A stretch of DNA of 64,000 nt, taken from NCBI GenBank assembly GCA_040384265.1, contig JAZKJM010000003.1, forward strand, positions 79,919 through 143,918. The letters are read 5' to 3'. This stretch comes from Pseudomonadota bacterium. Lineage in GTDB: Bacteria; Pseudomonadota; Alphaproteobacteria; Rickettsiales; UBA3002. The notes under the pieces are model-generated. The model did not search any database. It worked only from the letters and a program-made list of their open reading frames with translations, and was not told the DNA's origin. Shown piece by piece: positions 60,523-64,000 of the stretch (position 1 is the stretch's first letter; the number at the start of each line of letters is the position of its first letter). The translations under genes were made by a program, and so were the position numbers.

Positions 60523-61767
60523 TCAGGCGCGCTTTTTCTGCCGCTCCAGCCAGCATAGCAGCAGCAGTGCCGGCACTGCCATCACACTGGCGATGGCAAA
60601 GAACAGCTCCCACCCGACCGCCTGCGCCAGCGCGCCCGAGGGGGTCGAGAGCCATGTCCGCCCGAAGGCCGCCAGCGAGCTGAGCAGCGCATATTGCGTC
60701 GCGGTGTAATTCACCCGGCACAGCGCACTCAAATAGGCAATGAACGCCGCGGTCGACATGCCGCCCGTGAAATTCTCAAGGCTGATCGTGAAGATCAGAA
60801 AATGCAGGTCCGCCCCGATTTTGGCCTGCATCACCAGCAGCAGGTTGGTCAGCATATGGGTGAAGCCGCACAGCAGCAGCGCCCGGAACATGCCCACATG
60901 CCCCACCAGCCAGCCCCCCGCAAACGTGCCGATGATCGTCGCCAGCAGCCCATAGAGTTTCACCACCTGCGCAATCTGCGATTTGGTGAAGCCAAGGTCG
61001 AGCAGGAACGGATTAAACATCACCCCCATGAACGCATCGCCAAGCTTATACAGCACCACGAACGCCAGCACCGCCAGCCATTGCGGCCGCGTCATAAAAT
61101 CCCGAAACGGCGCGATGACGTAATCATTTAAAAAAGTGGTCAGCGACCGGTGGCCGGTGGTCAGCGGCGCACCATCCACCGCACTCTCCTTCATCGCAAC
61201 CGTCACCAGCAGCCCCAGCCCCATCACCGCCGCCATCGCCATGTAGGTCAGGTGCCAGCCCACCGCATCCGCCAGCCACAGCGCGCCCGCGCCCGAAACC
61301 AGCATGCCGATGCGGTAGCCAAACGTCGCCCATGCCGCGCCGCTGCCTTGCTGCGCCACCGGCAACCGCTCCACACGATAGGCATCGATCACCGTGTCCT
61401 GCGTCGCCGAAAGCGTCGCCACGATCACCCCCACCAGCGCGGTCAGCCACGGATTCATCGCCGGGTTGGTAAAGCCCATCGCCACCATGGCAAGCACCAG
61501 CAGCGCCTGCGTCAGCAGCAGCCAGCTGCGCCGCCGCCCCAGCCGGGCCGTGAGCCATGGCAGGCGCATCCCATCCAGCAGCGGCGACCATAAAAATTTG
61601 AGTGCGTACGGCGTCGCAATCGCCGCGAACAGGCCAATCGCCGCCCGCTCCACCTTCGCATCCGCCAGCCACGCCGTTAGCGTGCTCGCCGTCAACGCCA
61701 GCGGCAACCCGGAGAAAAACCCGAGCAGTCCGATCAGCAGCAACCGTGGTTCAACATTCATGCGCAT
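60523..61767 (-). CDS. ampG: AmpG-like muropeptide permease (MFS)
   Basis: Imports anhydro-muropeptides for cell-wall recycling. The 414-residue protein has 12 membrane segments and the AmpG-like opening LLLIGLLGFFSGLPLALTASTL. YALKFLWSPLLDGM follows, then LSATQDTVIDAYRVE, in which the conserved D-x-x-x-D sits in the fourth/fifth helix region, and YKLGDAFMGVMFNPFL. Length matches short AmpG. Two ATGs at the start are close together. A CR1 repeat lies upstream. Confidence 0.9.
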   Translation of the reverse strand: MRMNVEPRLLLIGLLGFFSGLPLALTASTLTAWLADAKVERAAIGLFAAIATPYALKFLWSPLLDGMRLPWLTARLGRRRSWLLLTQALLVLAMVAMGFTNPAMNPWLTALVGVIVATLSATQDTVIDAYRVERLPVAQQGSGAAWATFGYRIGMLVSGAGALWLADAVGWHLTYMAMAAVMGLGLLVTVAMKESAVDGAPLTTGHRSLTTFLNDYVIAPFRDFMTRPQWLAVLAFVVLYKLGDAFMGVMFNPFLLDLGFTKSQIAQVVKLYGLLATIIGTFAGGWLVGHVGMFRALLLCGFTHMLTNLLLVMQAKIGADLHFLIFTISLENFTGGMSTAAFIAYLSALCRVNYTATQYALLSSLAAFGRTWLSTPSGALAQAVGWELFFAIASVMAVPALLLLCWLERQKKRA

Positions 61768-61829
61768 CCGGATCCCTTAGCGGATTCGTACGCAAATGAA
61801 AATAAATAGGACGCGCACAACGCGAGGGA

Positions 61830-61937
61830 CATTGCTAGGAGGTGAGTGCTAGGCGCCGGCGCGCGCAGGGAGGGAGCGTAGCAGCGCTACATGACCGACC
61901 GAGCACGGCGGCAACGACGCAATCGCCCCTAGCAATG
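61830..61937. repeat. CR1 repeat, copy D (ampG/ridA intergenic)
   Basis: Reverse-oriented core (GGAGGGAGCGTAGCAGCGCT, then ACATGACCGACCGAGCAC) flanked by inverted arms CATTGCTAGG (61830-61839) and CCTAGCAATG (61928-61937). The inner stem is GC-rich (GCCG..CGTGC with GCGCG..CGGC), unlike copies A and B. It lies between the stop of ridA and the start of ampG. Confidence 0.8.
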
Positions 61938-61946
61938 CCCCGGGTT

Positions 61947-62294
61947 TTAGGAAACCGCTGCTTCGACCATGATCTCGATCTTCCATTGCGGCTGCGCCAG
62001 TTTGGCTTCCACCGTGGCGCGCACCGGCGTCGATCCGGCGACCGCCCAGGCATCCCACACCGCGTTCATTTCGCCGATGGTGGCAATATCCGTCAGCCAG
62101 ATATTGGTTTTGATGAGTCTGGTTTTATCGCTACCCGCGCGCGCCAGCGTGGCGTCGATCTGCGCCAGAATATCCGCCGTCTGCTCCGCGACCGTGGTGC
62201 CGCTTTCGGCCACAAAGCCCGACAAATACACCGTGCCGCCATGCACCACCGCTTCACTCATCCGCGCACCCGATTCAATCCGTTTGATCGTCAT
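61947..62294 (-). CDS. ridA: RidA/YjgF-family enamine/imine deaminase
   Basis: Hydrolyses reactive enamines/imines made by PLP enzymes such as threonine dehydratase. The 115-residue protein has RMSEAVVHGGTVYLSGFVA, TADILAQIDATLARAG and the active-site Arg in STPVRATVEAKLA. AGGAG seven bases before the ATG at 62294 fixes the start; 18 further in-frame codons are rejected. A branched-chain amino acid pathway is in the same window but far away. Confidence 0.92.
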   Translation of the reverse strand: MTIKRIESGARMSEAVVHGGTVYLSGFVAESGTTVAEQTADILAQIDATLARAGSDKTRLIKTNIWLTDIATIGEMNAVWDAWAVAGSTPVRATVEAKLAQPQWKIEIMVEAAVS

Positions 62295-62399
62295 AAAAAA
62301 CTCCTCATGTTTAGAAAATTTAAAGTGCGAGCCGGGCGAGCGAGCCATCAGCCCGCGGAGCGGCGCGCAGCATTGGTCAGCAGACCAACGCGTAGCAAC

Positions 62400-62630
62400 C
62401 TAGAATGCCTCAAACAGCGGCCGCCCGTTATCGTAACGAACAATCGCCAGTAGCAGGGTGAACAGCATCACCCCCGCCATCAGGAACGCCAGAAACGCAC
62501 CATCAGTATTTTGTTCCAGCATGGTGACGCCCTGGTTGAGCATCGTGCGCGCCAGCAGCGCCGCGATGATGCCATACACCATCTTCCCATCGCGCGAACG
62601 CGGCATGTGTTTGATCGATTCGTAATTCAT
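62400..62630 (-). CDS. Small membrane protein, unknown
   Basis: A 76-residue protein with one sure membrane helix (about 47-64, FLAFLMAGVMLFTLLLAIV) and a weaker one at 18-33. Basic N-terminus (HMPRSRDGK) and short polar C-terminus. GAGGG four bases before the ATG supports it. No family recognised. Between ridA and the PfkB kinase, all on the minus strand, with hairpin repeats on its upstream side. Confidence 0.65.
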   Translation of the reverse strand: MNYESIKHMPRSRDGKMVYGIIAALLARTMLNQGVTMLEQNTDGAFLAFLMAGVMLFTLLLAIVRYDNGRPLFEAF

Positions 62631-62662
62631 AAAACCCTCTTTTTTGTATCGTCTATTGCGAT

Positions 62663-62753
62663 GTCACCCCGGCTTCACGCCGGGGTCCCGCTGTGAGGCG
62701 GGTGGTATTGCTGGCGCTCCCGCGCGATGGATGCCAGCCTTCGCTGGCATGAC
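62663..62753. repeat. GTCA-type hairpin modules upstream of the small membrane protein
   Basis: Module one: GTCACCCCGGC-ttca-CGCCGGGGTCC (62663-62688). Module two, inverted: ATTGCTGGCGCTCCCGCGCG, then ATGGATGCCAGC-cttc-GCTGGCATGAC (62707-62753). The second shares the ATCCATCGCGCG-GAGCGC tail with 18360-18411. It fills the gap up to the PfkB stop codon. Confidence 0.78.
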
Positions 62754-62755
62754 AA

Positions 62756-63748
62756 CTACGCCGCGAGCAGCCTTTTTAATGGCTTTTGCGCACGTGCACC
62801 GAGATGCGTAATGATGTCGCTGGCGCAGGCCGAACCCAGGCGACCACATTCTGCCAACGGCATGTGTTTGCTGAGGCCATAGAGGAAACCCGCCGCATAG
62901 AGATCGCCCGCGCCGGTGGTATCCACCACTTCGCTGACCGGCACCACCGCCACATGAATCCGTGCATCCTTGGTCAGGATGATCGAGCCCTTCTCGCCAC
63001 AGGTCACGGCGATAATCTCGCACTGGCCTTGCAGGGTCGCCAGCACCTCTTCAAAGCTCTTGCCGGGATAAAGCGCACAGGCTTCGGCCTCGTTGCAGAA
63101 CAGGATATCGAAATCATCGGCGATCATGCGGATGAAATCCTCGCGGCTGCGCTCGACACAGAACACATCGGACAGGGTGAAGGCGATTTTGGTGCCCGCC
63201 GCCCGCGCCGTGGCAAACGCATGGCGCAGCGCCGTTTTGGTGACATCGAGGTCCCACATATAGCCTTCGCCGTAAAATATCTGCGCGTTGCCGATCAGCG
63301 CCACATCCACATCATCCGCATGGATTTCGCCCGCCGCACCGAGGAAGGTGTTCATCGTCCGCTGGCCATCCTGCGTCACCACAATCAGGCAGCGCGCAGT
63401 GACGACGCCATTGGCCGCATCCGGGGTCTTGAATTCGACGCCGATGGCGTTCATGTCATGGCGGAAAATGCGGCCCAGCTCATCGGCATTCACCTTGCCG
63501 ATAAACGCCGTTTTTGCGCCCAGATCCGCCATGCCCGCCAGCGTGTTGGCAGCCGACCCACCGGAGACTTCGGTGGCCTGGCCCATTGCGCCATAGATCG
63601 TTTCAGCCTGCTCGGCATTGATCAGCTGCATCGTGCCCTTGCGCATCGCCTGCGCGGTGATGAATGCGTCATCCGCAAACGCCAGCACATCGACAATCGC
63701 ATTGCCAATAGCCACCACGTCGTAGGGTTTTTTTATATCGCTCATCAC
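62756..63748 (-). CDS. PfkB-family sugar/adenosine kinase
   Basis: Ribokinase-family kinase; the adenosine-kinase-like subgroup is the most likely. The 330-residue protein has YDVVAIGNAIVDVLA at the start, GGSAANTLAGMADLG, GEGYMWDL, NEAEACALY, and the PfkB active-site motif DTTGAGDLYAAGFLYG with the catalytic Asp. Length fits adenosine kinase (about 330). kdsB lies 21 bases upstream. The true substrate cannot be fixed from sequence alone. Confidence 0.88.
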   Translation of the reverse strand: MMSDIKKPYDVVAIGNAIVDVLAFADDAFITAQAMRKGTMQLINAEQAETIYGAMGQATEVSGGSAANTLAGMADLGAKTAFIGKVNADELGRIFRHDMNAIGVEFKTPDAANGVVTARCLIVVTQDGQRTMNTFLGAAGEIHADDVDVALIGNAQIFYGEGYMWDLDVTKTALRHAFATARAAGTKIAFTLSDVFCVERSREDFIRMIADDFDILFCNEAEACALYPGKSFEEVLATLQGQCEIIAVTCGEKGSIILTKDARIHVAVVPVSEVVDTTGAGDLYAAGFLYGLSKHMPLAECGRLGSACASDIITHLGARAQKPLKRLLAA

Positions 63749-63769
63749 TCACTCCATGGGGCAGCGCGT

Positions 63770-64000
63770 TCACGCACCACCCAAAATTTCGCGCGCCCGC
63801 TGCAGATCCTCAGGCGTATCGACGCCGAGCGGTACAGTATTTACCACGCACCCGTCAATCCTCATTCCGGCCTCAAGCGCGCGCAGCTGCTCAAGTTTTT
63901 CGCGCAACTCGAGGGGGCTTGGCGGCAGGCTGACGAACCGTTCCAGCGCCGCCCGGCGGTAAGCATACACCCCGATATGGTGGTAGCGCACACCCTCACC
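63770..64000 (-). CDS. kdsB: 3-deoxy-manno-octulosonate cytidylyltransferase, C-terminal part
   Basis: CMP-Kdo synthetase activates Kdo for lipopolysaccharide. Only the last 76 codons are in the window; the gene continues past the right edge. Visible are [34 protein letters not shown], the conserved [18 protein letters not shown] and the stop at 63770. These are the usual C-terminal KdsB motifs. The kinase gene follows after 21 bases. Confidence 0.93.
   Translation of the reverse strand, partial: GEGVRYHHIGVYAYRRAALERFVSLPPSPLELREKLEQLRALEAGMRIDGCVVNTVPLGVDTPEDLQRAREILGGA

Noticed and set aside
62295-62399. Fifth CR1 copy between ridA and the small membrane gene
   Set aside because: There is a hairpin TTGGTC-agca-GACCAA and a GCGTAGC stretch, but the conserved CR1 core is not present.
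61842-62453. 203-codon plus-strand frame over ridA
   Set aside because: It starts inside a CR1 repeat and then runs antisense to ridA.

Overview
The window is a GC-rich, gene-dense stretch of an alphaproteobacterial chromosome. Four things point there: a circularly permuted (two-piece) tmRNA gene next to an alpha-type sspB, the hflK-hflC-degP / serB-miaA neighbourhood, the very large NAD-dependent glutamate dehydrogenase, and the ribF-lspA-DUF3035-M16-M16 gene run. The cell should be diderm (mla, kdsB, lipoproteins, uppP, murJ) and aerobic (cytochrome bc1, oxygen-dependent hemF). It carries stator genes (motAB) and two pseudopilin-like genes. I could not place it below class. No rRNA, tRNA, CRISPR array, transposase or prophage gene was recognised.

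Layout. 1-120 is the cut start of an ATPase gene. 180-4732 (minus) is miaA-ilvB-ilvN-ilvC, with serB diverging from miaA. 5753-9503 (minus) is hflK-hflC-degP. 9779-11061 (plus) is a CxxC-less Mrp plus an orphan. 11086-16706 (minus) holds a small secreted protein, a YqhA-like protein, thyX, a 788-residue orphan and metF. 16940-18231 (plus) is mlaA-mlaC. 18649-20301 (minus) is ettA. 20379-24462 is an accessory patch: two coupled orphans, two pseudopilin paralogues with a tadA fragment between them, tadA and another orphan. 24482-27284 (minus) is motA-motB, then ssrA, then sspB.

27493-36243 holds puuD-rluB-rsmD, an orphan, hemW, a LppC-type lipoprotein, rsmI-yraN, a BON lipoprotein, gshB and a small orphan. 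36346-45433 (plus) is gdh, a membrane protein, a CapD-type dehydratase and purH. 45430-52329 (minus) is ribF-lspA-DUF3035-M16-M16-mutL plus a 47-residue orphan, with murJ diverging. 54352-58135 (minus) is the petABC bc1 operon and uppP. 58441-60240 (plus) is trmL, a GIY-YIG protein and hemF. 60244-64000 (minus) is an entericidin-like lipoprotein, ampG, ridA, a small membrane protein, a PfkB kinase and the cut end of kdsB.

Most genes are housekeeping. The unusual content is between genes. (i) The ssrA degradation tag is long and contains the AANDN adaptor motif twice, and sspB lies directly downstream. (ii) Four copies of a ~85-90 bp core each sit inside a different, copy-specific inverted repeat, with an inner stem that changes sequence but keeps pairing. 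(iii) A 165-bp long-hairpin element overlaps the metF stop. (iv) A 35-bp inverted repeat with one mismatch lies between ilvB and ilvN. (v) Several other families of hairpin repeats fill the convergent and intergenic gaps. All calls come from reading the sequence; no database search was run.
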